Notes: generated by a model not told the origin, from the letters alone. A stretch of 64,000 bases of DNA from Callaeas wilsoni (GCA_013398955.1 VWPU01008491.1:94261-158260); one strand, 5' to 3'. Positions 11,241 to 25,292 are shown, numbered from the stretch's first letter. Numbers and translations are program-made.

Positions 11241-14200
11241 TGAAATTTTAGGCTTCAGTATCATGCTTTCAAATAACTGGAAAACAAGGAAAAATAGCTA
11301 CAAACATTTTAGAGCAACTTGCAGACGCAAACACCCTTCTCTTTATTTCCCCCTTCCCAGTGCTCTGTCAGCTTGAGACAACAACTCCCGGGCTCGAACC
11401 TCGCTGCAAAAACAGCATCTGACATCAGTGAGAGCTTGTCGTTGACAGCAAAGCCTGCTGCTGCTGCAGGAGAGCTGCCTTCTCCCCCCGTCCATCACGG
11501 CAGCACCAGCCCTAGAGCTCCACACTGGCAGCCACACGTATTCCAAAGCGTCCCTATTTTTCACAAAGCAGATGCGCAGTTTCCCAGCCAGTTCTGCTTG
11601 AGAGAGTCCCTATACATCCCTCCATCTGCTCCCCGGGCCTGCACAGGCAACAAACTGTGCAACCCTGTATGAGGAGCTTGGCTTGGTGCCCCCACCAAAA
11701 AAAAGAAAAAAAAGTAAAAAAAAGAAAAAAACCCCACAAAACCTCCTCCACTTCAGCTAGTTTTAGTATCTATAATTAGCTTCCCTCAAAAAACATGAAC
11801 ATAAGAACGTAGATATTTTTGATAAAGCTTGAGTGATGATCCTAAAGAGAGCACAGAAATATCTTGGAGCCACAAATGTTTCAAAGCTTCCTTCTGGACG
11901 TTTGTAATTTATAACAAGCTTCTAATATGGAAGGCATGCCTTCAGTGGGAAGGGAAACAGGACGAGAAATGCTTGCTAGGGCTGCTGGAAAGGCAGGACA
12001 CAATTTCCATTGGAATTTTACCTTTCCATTCCCCCCAGTGAAAAATTTTAATGTTTCTCCAGAAGAGCAAATTCCAGTACCTTTGATGGCTGGGCAGACC
12101 TCAAGGTCTTCATTCAAATGAGATGAACATGTGAAATAGGAACAGCCCTCAGGCAGAAGACATTTTAAATCCAAATTTTAAATACCTCTGAATTTTGAAA
12201 GAGATTCAAGGTTCAGGGACAGTCTGTTACAGGAGGGAAGAACAAAACAGACATTGGAGACAACACAAGTTTGATTTCATAGAAGATGAACGCTCTTAAC
12301 AGCCAAACATTTTAATTGTAGGTTAACTGTAAATCAGAGACTGTCTGAAGGGGAAGGATTTGGCCTTACTTCTTCTTCAGAATCTCCATTAAAAATAATT
12401 TTTACTTTCCCCTATAATTTCTCTGTACCTAATTCCAATTGAGTGTTCCTGTTGCAATCAATCTGTGCTCCGTTTCCCAATCCAACGCCACTCTCGTGAA
12501 TGTTTTCGCTGAACAATCCTGTAGCACAAACAAAACCTTCCCACACATCTGGCAGGGTGAAGCAGAGGCTCTAACAATTAGACATTATCATTAAACAACA
12601 TCACGCTAAAGAGAGCAGTTGTTCCAAAAGGGAAGAGCATTGTTAGAGGAGAATAAACACCCCGGGAAACAGAGCAATCAAAAGAAGCGACACTCACTTC
12701 AGCAACAACTGTGACCTTACAGTCATGCTGGAGTAAATAGATGTTTGCTCATGCATAAACATTAGAAGGGAAACATGCCTCAATAAAGAAAGGATTAAAC
12801 TTTGAGAACACCCGCAAACAACAGGAGAAAACAAAGAGGCCACAGACACCTCTTTGGAAGGACGTGAGCAGTGTTGTTTTCCGGCCTCCTGTGCTGGCAG
12901 CCGGTTCCTGAGAAGCCTCTCTCACTGGAAGCTTCAGCTCCATGAGGATTTCTCCCCCTTAAACCATAGGCAAAGTGATTGGTGAAATGGTAATATCCAA
13001 ACCAGGTGTCTCTTCTTGAGGCTCACCTGTGCAGCAAAACCTGCGCGACCCAGGCCGGTGCAGGAGAGATGGGCATGAGCTGTAAATTCTACTCCAGCTC
13101 AAATCATGTGCCCTTCGTGGGTCTCATTGAACTCATTCCTCACTCAATTTCTCTGAACTTTTGTTTTTAAGGCATGAATGGAGGCCCTCAGCACCAGAAC
13201 TGTTGTTAAGAAGAGAGAATCCAATGGAAATGAGATCTTCTGGGTGCCATTAAAATTTCAGTATAGAAGCAAAGCTTAGCCAGACCTGCGCACTGCAGAT
13301 TTCCTTGCTCCTTCTTTAGAAATATCCAATACCATAGAAACATAGAATCACAGAATGGTTTGGGTTAAAAGGGACATTAAAAATTACCTAGTTCCAATTC
13401 CACTGTAAAGGGCAGGGACACCTTCCACTAAGGCAGACCTGGGTAGATCTAGTCAAAAACCCAAGTTTTCAACCCTCTTAGTACTCCAAAACATGGATTT
13501 ACCTCCAAAAGTTGAACTCCAAACCTTGCAGTAAGGTCTGGGTCAGTTAATCTAATTCTGAGTCAAAGATATTTTAAAAGATCATGAGGCAAATTGCCAT
13601 TCTCCAGGGTTGGGGAGCAAATACAGAGGAAAATTGCCTTGTTTTTGATAGCAACGATGCTGAGGGCTGAAAAAATGGCCAGAGCAGCAACCACAACATG
13701 ATTGTTTTTAATATATGTACACACAAATGACCATACACACAAGGCCTGCACACTTATGTCTAAATTCAGCCTTTATTCTCAACCCAAACATTAACCATTT
13801 TCAATTATTGTGTAGCTCTGCAGCTCTCAATAAACCGAATTTGTCACACAGCCTGGGTACCAAACCCAAACGAGTTTGTAAGCTGCTGGACTGGAAATCA
13901 TTCAAATTACTGTGTAACAAAAGGCTTGGATTCCTGCAGGAGCCTGGGACAGATAGACTTTAGCTTGGCTCTCAGCAAACATCCAAGCATTCCTTTTTTT
14001 AGCAGAAGTACTCATAAGAAATTAGTTTGGAGATCTCAGGGGTGCATATTTGAGGCTCCAGAGAGGATCTGTACACACACAAGAATGTGATTCATGCCAG
14101 AGCTGCTCATCCAATCAAGGAACGGAAATGCTGCTACTGCTTGTGGTTCATTTACCCAAATGCTCCCAAATACCACAAAGGAAATTTAGAATAGTTGGGA

Positions 14201-15164
14201 CCACTGCGACAGGGAAGATATTCCAAAAATGCATGATCAAAATTCTAATACTGCAGTAAAACTCCCGTGCTGTTGGCAGAGTGGAATAAAAGGAAAAAGT
14301 TGTGTTAAGTGGGTTCCCAACACCTGGAACTGTAACTGGTAAAAAAATTATAATTTTTGGATAAGCAGCAGATGAGGATCTGTAAAATTATCATTTTGCT
14401 AATTCATTATTGAGAAAATTGTTTAATTATTGTATTAAAACACATTTCAATTTTAACTATCCACAAATTTGCTGTGATATGGAGAAAAAGGCAATATTCT
14501 GTTGAAAGTTTCTCTTTTATTTACAGTTAGGAGAACATGAGGAGGCTCGGCTCTACACACAAGCCTCTGGAAAAATGAAACCATGAATCAGGAGCTCTCC
14601 CTAGTGTTTCAACATCACACTGCAGTGAGGAGCTAAAAAATCCTTCCTGTTTTACTTGGCATTTTCATAAATCATTTTAGCTGTCCACCTTGTCCGTATT
14701 AAAGCCAAAAAATTCCTTGCCTGAGTTCTGATTTCTTTCTGTTAGTGTTTAACAAATGCTTCTTCATTTGGCTCTCACATTTTACAACAAAATGGACATA
14801 CTCCAGTGTTTTGATGCACATTTTGGTGTCCATTAATATCAAATTAGTAAATTACAGTTTATTTTGCAGGCTCCAAGGACAGCAGCATTTACCATGGACA
14901 ATCCTTACCAAATTGTTCATAAGAATTTTACTCTAAGACACAAGACAGAAGAAAGGAGAGGGAAAAAAGGAACAGCTGAAAATCTGAAGCATTTCATGTG
15001 GGATTTATACGAAATTCTCCATTCATTCATGACCTGGATTTTAGAAATGAGTCCATTTACATAAATACAGCCTGCATGCAGCTGTCTTTCTAATTTTTCT
15101 TCCTCTTCATGCCTTTTAAATTTTAATTCCCAACAAAATAACACATTTTAGGCAGACAGGTCAA
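11241..15164. other. Intergenic, no gene recognised
   Basis: Unique AT-rich sequence with an A-rich tract near 11695-11745 and a CR1 tail at 13335-13450. Confidence 0.7.
13335..13450 (-). mobile_element. CR1 tail fragment (minus)
   Basis: AGAATCACAGAATGGTTTGG then GGCAGGGACACCTTCCAC, antisense CR1 3' end. Confidence 0.9.
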
Positions 15165-15418
15165 CGCCAGGACATGTAGGGACTGGAAAAGGGGTAATGA
15201 CTTTAAGCTGAAGGAGGGCAGGGTTAGATTGGATATTAGGGAGAAATTCCCTGTGAGGGTGGGGAGGCCCTGGCACAGGGTGCCCAGAGAAGCTGTGGCT
15301 GCCCCTGGATTCCTGGAAGTGCCCAAGGCCAGGTTGGACAGGGCTTGGAGCAACCTGGGATAGTGGAAGGTGTCCCTGCCCATGGCAGGGGTGGAACGAG
15401 ATGATCTTTAAAGTTCCT
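15165..15418 (+). mobile_element. CR1 3' fragment, tail replaced by a CCCAA array
   Basis: GATTGGATATTAGGGAGAAA, GGGTGCCCAGAGAAGCTGTG, TGTCCCTGCCCATGGCAGG and GATGATCTTTAAAGTTCC. The expected CCAACCCAA tail runs straight into the array at 15419; the terminal CCATTCTGTCATTCTGGGG resumes at 15779. Confidence 0.95.
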
Positions 15419-15783
15419 TCCAACGCAACGCAACCCAACCCAATGCAATGCAACGCAACCCAACGCAACAAAACCCAACCCAACCCTACCCAACCCAACC
15501 CAATGCAACCCAACCCAACGCAACTCAATCAACCCAACCCAAATCAACCCAACCCAACCCAATCCAACCCAACCCAACCCAACCCAACCCAACCCAACCC
15601 AACCCAACCCAACCCAACTCAACCCAACCCAACCCAACCCAACCCAACCCAACGCAACCCAACCCAACGCAACTCAACCCAACGCAACCCAACGCAACCC
15701 AACTCAACTCAACTCAACCCAACTCAACCCAACCCAACTCACCCCAACCCAACCCAACCCAATCCAACCCAACCCAACCCATT
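15419..15783 (+). repeat. (CCCAA)n pentanucleotide array inside a CR1 tail
   Basis: About 365 bp of CAACC/CAACG/CAATG/CAACT pentamers, most regular in the middle (15580-15650). CR1 sequence lies on both sides. Long frames here (Thr-Gln-Pro-Asn-Pro on +, Gly-Trp-Val-Gly-Leu on -) are repeat translations, not genes. Confidence 0.97.
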
Positions 15784-15800
15784 CTGTCATTCTGGGGTTC

Positions 15801-18796
15801 CACGGTAATGCACTCCAGCCTAGAGGAAAAAAAAAATAGATCCATGGTTTTTACACAGCCTATCCCCTGCACATCGGCAAAGTGACGCTCTTCAGGAAGA
15901 AGACAGAGAGTACAGGAAGAGCGGGACAGCAAACACTTCAGTTCCAACAGACATGTGCAGTGGGCTGCAAATTGTGAGAGAAAGGGAAGAGAAGGAAATG
16001 TCAAGTCTTTGCAAACTACAAAAATAGCCTTTGAAAATGACAGTCAGGAAAGCTTTTTAAGGACAGATGTAAAATCTTCTGCAATTTTCTCATTGCTGAG
16101 AGAAAAAAATTAAAAAAGGCATTGGGCACATTGTCCACAGCAGGTGAATTCCTTAATAGTCAGAAAGTGGTTGGACATTTAAGGGGAAGAAAAGAGTGTC
16201 CTGCAGCATGCAGAGCACTGAACAGCCACCTTGCAGAGATGGTGAGGGGAACATTGGCATTTACCTGAGACAAAACTGCTCCAGTGATGCAGGTAATTTG
16301 TACTTTCCCTTAGAAAAGGGACAATAGAATGGCACCAGTGTGCTAATGCCTCAGTGTAACTGTGTATAAACCAAACAGAACAGCAACACCTTGGCATGAG
16401 GTGATGATAATTCATACCTGAATCCAAAACCCGCAGGAGGAGGAAAAGCTTGAAATGGACTGAGAAATTTGAGGGTGAAACTTTGAGAAGTAGAGGCCTT
16501 TGGTTCATCCTTAACAGTTTTACAGGTGTCTGAAAGGACACTAAGGCAGGGCCTTCTGGTTGCTCCATCTTAAATCCTTCTTAAAATCCCCTATGAAAGG
16601 AAAAAAAAAACCCAAAAAACCAAAAACAAACAAGCAAACAAAAAATCCCACCAAAAACCAGAAAACCCAAAACCAGAAAAGAGATCTAAATCTTAAATAA
16701 AAATGTCTTATTTCTCTCTCAGTCAGAACAATGGGATGCTCTAAGAAGTGATGCTCAAGGATAAAGGTTTACAGAGGAGATCTAAGAGCAAGGCTAGTCC
16801 AGAGTGGGAGCCTGTCAGATTTCATCAAAGCCAGCAAAAGCATGATGGGGTCAAGGAAACATTCTGCTGACAGTGATACGGGCAGAAAAAGAAAACGTCA
16901 CCTGTATTCTTCTGATTCACATTCTTGTATGAAACATATGTTGTATCTTGAAGGAAAAAAATCTTAAAGGAGAAAAAGGATGTTTGAAATCCAACCTGAC
17001 AGCCAGAGTGTGTGTTCTGTCCCTGTAATTTATTCTGCATTTTGTTTATTTCTCAGTCTATGTGCCAAAAGACCTTATTGTTCACTACTGGATTGGAGTT
17101 AATTATTTCTTGACAACAGTGCCAGTTCTTATTTAAATACCAAAATAGACTCTTGGTTTTCCACGCAGCCACGTTGGCTGGTACTGGAGATCATTCTGGA
17201 GCAGTGAAATCTTCCCACAAAGTTTCTGTGGATCTTGGAGGGGCAGAATGTTGTAGAAAAAGAAAATTATGTGAGCCACCAAACTTACAGTGCTTCTGCT
17301 GAGGTCGGTAGGAGGCACTGGGATGAGGTTTAGCCAGATGAATAGACCATGAAAAACTGCTGGACACAACTTTAGAAACTGCTGAATATAAATAACCATG
17401 GAAAGGTGGAGAAATAGCACTGTGAGGGATGGCTGGATTTCTGTAAGGGCCTCAGCAGACATCAGGACAGTCACCCGTAAGACAGGATGGACTAAAAATG
17501 GGGAGAATACATGAAGAACTGGCTGTCAGCTACCATGGAAGGGCTGCACTAAGAAAGAGCAGCACATCCTGCTGTTAGCAGATGCTGTGGGAATGCTCCG
17601 AGCACAGCCCCGCCGTGCAGCTGCATCGATTCCGTATTTCCAACAGGATAATGGCCAACATTTGTTCATAACTATTTTCCAAGCATTAAGGTGAGACAAT
17701 GGTCTCTGCCTCCTGCTCCCTAACGCCTTGCTTTAGCAAATAGTCCCAGAGATTTTGACTAAATTAGCTTTTAACTATTTAAAATGCAATGTTCACGGGG
17801 ATATGACAACCTGATATTAGGAAACTAATAACAGCATTGTACCCAAAAGACACATATGTCATTACACTCAGGCTATAGTTAACAGTGATTCAAGATTCCA
17901 GCAGTTCCTTAACAACAGGGCTCAGGAAGAACAAGGCATCCATCATATTCCTACATGAAATACTACAACAATATTATAAATTACACAGCTGCTTCCTCTT
18001 GAGGCCTTGGGTGCAATTATAAAACTCAGTGGTGGGCAAGTACATATTGTTGGCTTTCATTTCTTCTAAGAAATTTAATTCTTACCTGTGTTTAATAACT
18101 TTTCTGTAATAGGAAGCTGAGATTCCCATTAAACCAGTCCTCCTTCAATAGAGGAGTGAGACAAAAGATGGATGAAGCTCCAGGTTGAAACAATGCCACA
18201 GCTCACAGTTTATGAGTTATACAAAGGATGGTGATGCTGTATTTCAAACTGTGTCTGGCAGTTCTGTGTTTACTCGCTCGCTGTTTGTAACTCTGAAATA
18301 CTCAGAACTGCACAGACAAACAGCCAAGGCTAGCAGGCAGTGTAAAAATGAAGGGGTTTTGAAGGCCTGTCCTTTGTTCCCAACCCTCCTTAAACTGATG
18401 GGGAGGGAAGAATGCTGGAGAAGAAAAGCCTGGTGCCATGCCTTTTTTTTTTTTACAAAATTAAGCAGCCTTTTAATCAAGCATCAAAACAGTTCTTAAG
18501 GAAATATTAACCAAACCGCACTGGAGGAATCCAAACCATCACGACAGTTATTGAAACAGGTCTTTTGATTTGTTTTAATAATAGGGTGTAAAATAACAGA
18601 GGCTATAATAACAGTAATAATAATGGCTTTAAACTAAAGTTGCTGGGAGAGGGGAACCTCAATCCATCCCATTCCTAACATCCAACAGAAGATGCTCAGT
18701 GTCTGGAGAGGGATTACAGTCAGCAGGAGAGCTCCTGAAGAGCAGGACAAAGGAATTCAAGCCACTCCAGACAGTAAATCTTCGTCAGGGGTCCTG
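15801..18796. other. Intergenic, no gene recognised
   Basis: Unique sequence with an A-rich tract at 16584. The longest frames (129 aa on - at 16179-16568, 113 aa on - at 17133-17474) show no domain I know and no splice context. Confidence 0.65.
16584..16682 (+). repeat. A-rich low-complexity tract
   Basis: AAAACC/AAACA-type runs about 100 bp long; no coding or RNA signal. Confidence 0.8.
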
Positions 18797-18962
18797 CTTA
18801 GTTGTGGCTGCCCCTGGATCCCTGGAAGTGCCCAAAGCCAGGCTGGATGGGGCTTGGAGCACCCTGGGATAGTGGAAGGTGTCCCTGCCCATGGCAGAGG
18901 GTGGCACTGGATGAGCTTTAAGGTCCCTTCCAACCCAACCCATTCTGCGGCTCTGTGATTCA
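18797..18962 (+). mobile_element. CR1 3' fragment
   Basis: GTGGCTGCCCCTGGATCCCT, TGTCCCTGCCCATGGCAGAG, CCAACCCAACCCATTCTG and a CTGTGATTC tail. Confidence 0.94.
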
Positions 18963-21213
18963 GCACTGACTAAACAATACACGACAAGACAAACAGAACC
19001 CACCTGTGGCCCAGGCAGATTCTGCTGGTTTCAGTCAGCACAGCAGCAGAAAGTTACCTTGACAGTGAAGTGTTCAGAAGGTAGGTGGTAATTTAGTATT
19101 TTTTTCTCTGAGAGTGCATTCTTCACGTCTCATTGTGACAGGATAATTTCTGCAGCACTGATTTCCAGCAGCATTCCTGAGCAGGAAAGGTGTGTAACAG
19201 CTTTCAAGCATCAGCTTAACATCTCATCCTTGAAAAGCTTCAAGAAATTTCTTGCCATTATTGTTTCACTCCTCCAGTCATTTCTACCTTTGATTTCCAA
19301 CACTTAAATGAAGGTAGGTCTGATAAACACAGGCAACAAGATGATACTTGGAAAATCTTCTCTTTAAATGACACATTCTCTGGAGGGAGATGCCAGAGCA
19401 GGCTCCCAGGGCTGGGACTGCAAAGGAGCCTCAAACAGGCAAATTGTGCTCTGATTGAATTACTAGAGAATTTTATATAGCATGAAGATGTTCTAGGAGA
19501 AGAGAAGCGTGGAAGAACCCTTGAGGCCACGAATCCCATAATCTAATTCCAGTTTAGCACTGGAACTGCATCCCCTCCAGGGCATTGACAGTGACCAGGA
19601 AATGCTGAGCACAGAAAGTGCAAATTGTGGACTGCGAGCAGTTAAATCACCTACACACAAAAAGGGCCTGCAATTCTTCAAGATGAGATGCAAACTCAAA
19701 ACTTCTCAAAGAACCTATGCAGGAATCCACAGGAAAGATGCTGCTTTGGGTTTAGACTCAAGTGGTGCTTGGAAAACACTCAAGTGGAAAAGCTGTTTTT
19801 TAGTGGTGCTCACAACACTATTAGGTTGCTATAGAAAAGAGCCGGCGAGTGAGAAAAGCACTAGATAAAAAATGTGAAGAAATGGAACAATGTAGAAATA
19901 AGGCTATTAGACAAGAAAATGATGAAAAGAACAGCCCCAAAAGCAGGAACTATCACATCTACAAACAATCTAAGGACTACACAGAATACTGACCTAGAAG
20001 GCCAGATAAAACATAGACCAAAGGGAAAAAAAGAAGAAAGAAAATCCAATTAATTTTTGCTTGGCTCAGCAGGGAGTTTAGGAGTCTGAAGGAAAAGGTC
20101 AGAATTTAAAGAAGCGGAAAGCTTGCCCACATGCAGAGAGCAGAAAAGCATAAAACATGGCAGGCCAAAGCTAAACAAGAAATTAAGAGAATGGAAATTA
20201 ATTTGAACAGCACCTTACAGTGGGCACTCAACTTCACGGTAAGGAGTTCTTGAAAAGCATTAAAGGAGGAGCGCAGCTAAGGAATCACCAGGAATGCTTG
20301 ATGGAGAAAATGTAGCAAAAAAACACTCAGAGAATTTCTTTACTGGGCTCTTCTGACACAGACCTTGGGGAGATTCCCACGTCTCTGACATCCTTCGTAG
20401 TGAATCAAGAAATACTGGACCAAACCAAAGCTGTCAATAAACCCCCAGAACTGATTCTCATTCTCTGCAATGTGAACCTGCAAAGCTGCTGGCAAGGGTA
20501 GGTCACCCACCCCAAAATCACCTTCCCTCTTTTAAAACTTTTTTTCAGTGTATCAGCAGTCATTTCCTGTATTCCTGTTCAAAGTCAGCACAAACTGCTT
20601 TACATTTTTAAATAAAATGTACAATTGCAGAACTGAAATGGAATTTTTTCTAATCAATACCTGCACCAATGAGCCAAGTTCAAGCCAAATACCTCATTTT
20701 TCTCAAACCCAGATTCTATAAATTGAAGGGGATGTCACAGCCTTCAAGAGCTTAAGCACCACTTTAAATGACTCTGTCAATTATTTAATAGCGATTCTTC
20801 CCTGGTACAATGTTGCCAATCTATGTCTCACATCCAAGGTTAATTTAAGGCTTAAAATGGAGCATTTCAAGTACTGTTGCATTAAATAATTTATCTTGGG
20901 AAAAAAAATGTAAAGAACAACGAGAAAATTATTCATGTGAATAAGAGAACATGAATCACAGAGGAGAGAAAATTGTATCTATAAAATACAGACATGCAAA
21001 GATCAATCCTTTATATGAGGTGACACAAAGAAAGGAGATTTAAATTGCAGGGTGAAACTATAGCTACACACAGTAATTTATACAGTTTTTTTAAAGCAGT
21101 AAAGAATCTGGTTCACCACAGGTTCTTGTCCAATCAATTAAGGTGCTACCCAGCCATGCAGGAAACCTCTGTAAATCCACTCAGGTGCATTTTTACTGTC
21201 AATACACACTGAG
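18963..21213. other. Intergenic; possible very old retroposon debris at 19860-20470
   Basis: 19860-20470 is purine-rich on the + strand with scattered Lys/Glu-rich stretches in all frames, each soon stopped. This could be a decayed LINE coding region, but I cannot align it to one. The rest is unique sequence. Confidence 0.35.
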
Positions 21214-21300
21214 AATCACAGAATCCCCTGAGTTGGAAGGGACCCACAAAGACCATCAAAATCCTCCTCTGGATCCTTCCTTCCAAAGATCTCAAATGAG
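21214..21300 (-). mobile_element. CR1 tail fragment (minus)
   Basis: AGAATCACAGAATCCCCTGA then GTTGGAAGGGACCCACAAAG, antisense tail of a CR1 subfamily. Confidence 0.85.
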
Positions 21301-21302
21301 CA

Positions 21303-21355
21303 AGAACACACACAAAGAACACACACAAAGAACACACACAAACACACACAAACAC
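21303..21355 (+). repeat. ACACACAAAGA / (CA)n microsatellite
   Basis: AACACACACAAAG repeats followed by ACACACACAA units. Confidence 0.93.
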
Positions 21356-21437
21356 TTCAAGTTCCACAGGGGAACCCCCCTCTCTGACATTTAGACAAAG
21401 GAAGGTCAGTCCCAAGGCAATTCCAAGGAAGATAAGC

Positions 21438-21625
21438 ATCATAGAATCATGGAATGGTTTGGGTTGGAGAGACCTTTAAAGCACACTTAGTCCAACCCCT
21501 TCGTCATGATCAGGGATGTCTTCAACCAGATCATGTCGATCTCGTCCAACCTGACCTCGAATGTTTCCAGGGATGGGGCACCCATTGCTCTCTGGGCAAC
21601 CTGTTCCAGCTTCTCTCATGAAGCC
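21438..21625 (-). mobile_element. CR1 3' fragment (minus)
   Basis: ATAGAATCATGGAATGGTTT, CCAGGGATGGGGCACCCATT and CTCTGGGCAACCTGTTCCAG. Confidence 0.93.
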
Positions 21626-24600
21626 TCAAAGGGCAGTTTCATCCTCTTTCCAAAGACTTTTCAGAAGGTGGCCAAGAATTGAACCACTTATCTGCCCACA
21701 TCAGTGGTCTTCAGGACTCCAAATCATTTCAGAGCTCCTGCCTTGAGGTCTGGAACCTGCACGTGTGCCAGAGCCAGATGACAAAGAACCACCTTCCTGT
21801 CCAGGGAGGATTTCCTGCTTCCCCTGGCCTTGGATCAGGGATGCTGAGGAGAAGCTGCCAGGCTCATCCAGCCCTTGGGCACTTGCTGCTCCTTCACATG
21901 GCTCAAGGGAGACCATGAGAACATCAACACAAGAGGCCTGAACGTCTGGAGCTCCGTGAGAGACTGCAGTGTGCAACAAAGGAATTTAGAAACACTGCCA
22001 AGGCACGTGGAGATGGTGCCAGAAAAGGCAGAGCTCACCCACAGTTCATGTTTGTAGAAGATTTTAAGGGCTCAAAGAAGTGCTGCTTCTCTCACACCCA
22101 TGACTGGGATCATAGCAAGGCTGCTGTCCATCATCTTTGAACAGTTGTGGACATCCAGGGAGGTCCTCAGCCACTGATGGAAGACAAATATTGCATCTGC
22201 TTCAAAAAGAGGCTGAAAGTTCTACCCAGCGACCCACAAGCTGCTCAGCTTCCCTTCAGTTTGTGGGGGAATGATGAAATGAGTCCTCCCAGAACAGATT
22301 TCTGAGTGCAGGAAGGAGATGGTGGTTATTGGGAATAGTCTGTGGAAAAGGATGTGGAGGTCTTGGTAGTCAGGAAGTGATGTGTCCTGGCAGCAAAGGC
22401 AGCTGACAGCATCTAAAGGGAGCATTGCCTGTCAATTGAGGAAAATGCCTGAGGGGAATTATTCAACCCCCCTTGGCTCTGGGGGGTTTAGATCACTCGA
22501 GGTCACATCCCCATGATCTGTGCATGGGAAATGTCACACACATTTTTGGTATCTCGGTACAAGGAAAAGATGAGATACAGGAAAATAGAAAGGTCAGGAG
22601 TTAGAAGGGGCTGGCTGTGTCTGTCTTTGTGCCCATGGTCAGTGCAGTCTGTCCTGTGCCCTCATTAAATGTTATTTCCAAATACTGTCCCAGGTAAGTT
22701 ACTCTCTATTCAGTGGCTCTGTGTATATTCAGAAGTCTGACTCATCTGTTTCTTTCTCATGCTTTTAACTCATTTGCCCCTCAACTCCTCTGAATGAGCT
22801 AAGGCTTGAAAAAAAGAGACAGGCAACAGAAAAAGAAACAACTGCGGACCAAAAAAAACCGCTTTGGCAACAAGGTGATCAACCAGCTTTCTTGTTCATC
22901 ATTACAAATAACATCCAAGTCCTTTCCTGTAAAAATCAGCCACTCTCCAACCCCCCTATTTACAAAAATGCCTTTTGTACACAAAAAGTTGCTGGATTTC
23001 ACATTTAAATTTCTTTTAATACATTTCACTTTCTGCTGTTACATACAACGAAATGTTCTGCGTTTCTACAAAAAACCACAGGAACATTAACTAGACAAAT
23101 AAGGATCACCTTAAACAGAGTATAAACCATCAAGCTTAAGTGCAATTATGTTCTCCAAAGCACAGAGCAGAGAACAAAGGGAGTCAATAAACTGCAGCAT
23201 GCACAAAGCTGTGTGCAATTATCCAAGCTATACATAATTACTTTTGTTCTAATTACTTTGCATTGGTATCAGGCTTTAAGGTATTCCAAATTCTCTAGCG
23301 AAAAGTTGTCAGCCAACTACAGGTGCCTTTTAAAAGCCAGAGGTATTACACTCATTGAGTGTTACCCACTCATAATGGTATTTGCACACACCACAAGGCT
23401 CAAAGAAAACTTTAAGAAGTCTTTCCTGATCTCCCATTTGCTGGATTGCTGGAACTGCCACATTACTGGAAGCATCTCCCCTAGCCCCTAACCAGAAGAA
23501 TGTTTTCAGACTGCATAAGAGCCGTAGCTGGTGATGCTGAACCAGCCAAATGGTCCTAGAGCCCCAGCTGCTGTGAGGCAGGAGGTGAGCTCCACGTGCC
23601 TGCCATGACTGCCACCCACTGGGACCCTGGAGCTGGGACAGGGACACTCATGAGCTCCGTGACTGATTAAAAGCAGAAGCCTGCAAGGCAGCCCCAGTTC
23701 CTGCTGATTAACAGACCTGCACAGACAGGAGTGCCACGTCCCCGGAGCGTGGCTGCTCAGCAGCCCTTTGCTCAGACAGAGGTTAAAGGATATGTGGGAA
23801 ATGCGCCTCAGGAATCCCTCTGCAGCAGCCGTGAAGGTGCTGGAAACTGAAGCAGGTGGGATGCAGTTGATGGGTTAAGAAACAAGTGATTCAGTGCACA
23901 GGGGTACAGGTCAGAGCTCACTGAAACCATTGCAAGCTGGCTTCTTATCTGTGGATTACAGAGCATCCTGTTGCCAAACTGGGCTTGCTGCACTGGAGGG
24001 AGTTCTCATTGATGTGAAGGAGAAAAATCAAGTCTTGGGACCACAGGGATGGGGTGTGCAGGTACCCCTGTGCCTCAAGAGCGTCACACCTCAGCAGACA
24101 CTGCCACTCAATGCAACCAAAAATCATTCTGAAGGCCTTGGAGAAAGGGAATCTCAGAGAATGTCAATCTCATCTCCAAAAAGTCGTGCTGGTGGTTAAC
24201 ACAAAGCCTGTAGTCCACCACAGCAGCTCTGCAGAAAACGGAACACCTCAGACTCGGCTTAACTTGGCAAAAGACTCAGCCTGTTCTGATGCCAATCTCC
24301 ACACCCTGGCCTCCAGAAGGTCTTTGCCAAGGGCAGAGCTGGAGGCTGTAAGAAGCAGTGGGCCACAGCCTCTCTGGGGGAGGACACCACAGATTCATGC
24401 AAAATCACTTCCAGGCTCCTCTGAGATAAATGAAACAACACCGGGAACACCTACTGTATTCCAAAACTTAAGTCAGAGAAGTAACTGAGCTTAACAAAAC
24501 ACCTGGAATTATTTAGGGAACTCTGGAGGGGAAAGGATCCAGCAAGCCAGGTCAGGTACACCACAGTGAGAGCTCCAGCCTGTACCTGACGTGATGTTGG

Positions 24601-25090
24601 AGCAGCAACCACTATAATGCCTCAAGCTCTGACTGGCCATCAGTCCATCAGAGGGATTTGGATGGAGTCCATGCATCATTTGGTGAAAACAGTGGAATAC
24701 ATGACTTGGAAAGGCTTTATGTGCTGTATACAACTACTGAATGCGGGTTAAATAAAAGACAGATAGGCTCACCTCGGAGGCTGCATTTAAAGAGGTGAGA
24801 CAGAACAGCCAGGAGCCACAGCAAGGGAAATTTGAAAGAGATAGGTAAATTTACCCACACAACAGTGGCCAAATTTTGGAAGAGGTTGGTCAGGCTGTGG
24901 AATCTCAACACTCAGGGGCGCAGGGTACTTTAATCAGATCCCCAAGCCGAGAAGTGTCACCTCAATCTCAGCCCTGATCACATTATATTATTGCCTAATG
25001 TAGGTACAACCTGAAAGGAAAGGCTCAGCTGATGAATCTCCCACCCCAGACACTGCCAGTGTGAGAGATCCAGCTTATTAGAGCAGCTGC

Positions 25091-25121
<31 letters not shown>

Positions 25122-25254
25122 TGTGCTCGTTTTATGCAGTTTTTTGCAGAAAGAGCTGTTTTACTAAAGGCAGGCGCATGGTTAAAAGTTGCATTAGCAC
25201 AGAAGTCTTTGACTGCAGATAACTACGTATAGTTATTAAAAATAAAGAAATAAA
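21626..25254. other. Intergenic, upstream of MINDY4, no gene recognised
   Basis: Unique sequence of mixed composition. Frames up to 144 aa (24054-24488 +) have no recognisable domain or splice context. Confidence 0.65.
25091..25128 (+). repeat. Poly-T followed by (GT)n
   Basis: A run of about 18 T leads into about eight GT dinucleotides; a simple microsatellite. Confidence 0.95.
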
Positions 25255-25292
25255 TCCCTCGCTCAGAGCTGAGCTCCCTCGCTCAGAGCTGA
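25255..25292 (+). repeat. Short tandem repeat CCCTCGCTCAGAGCTGA, two copies
   Basis: CCCTCGCTCAGAGCTGA occurs twice in a row with a 19-bp step, just left of the duplicated upstream segment. Confidence 0.85.

Noticed and set aside
15236..15885. Frames with TQPNP and GWVGL repeats
   Set aside because: Translations of the CCCAA array and CR1; they occur in several frames and on both strands.
1..25254. Search for an upstream neighbour gene (for example INMT or CRHR2, near MINDY4 in mammals)
   Set aside because: No frame resembled these proteins and none had consistent splice sites.
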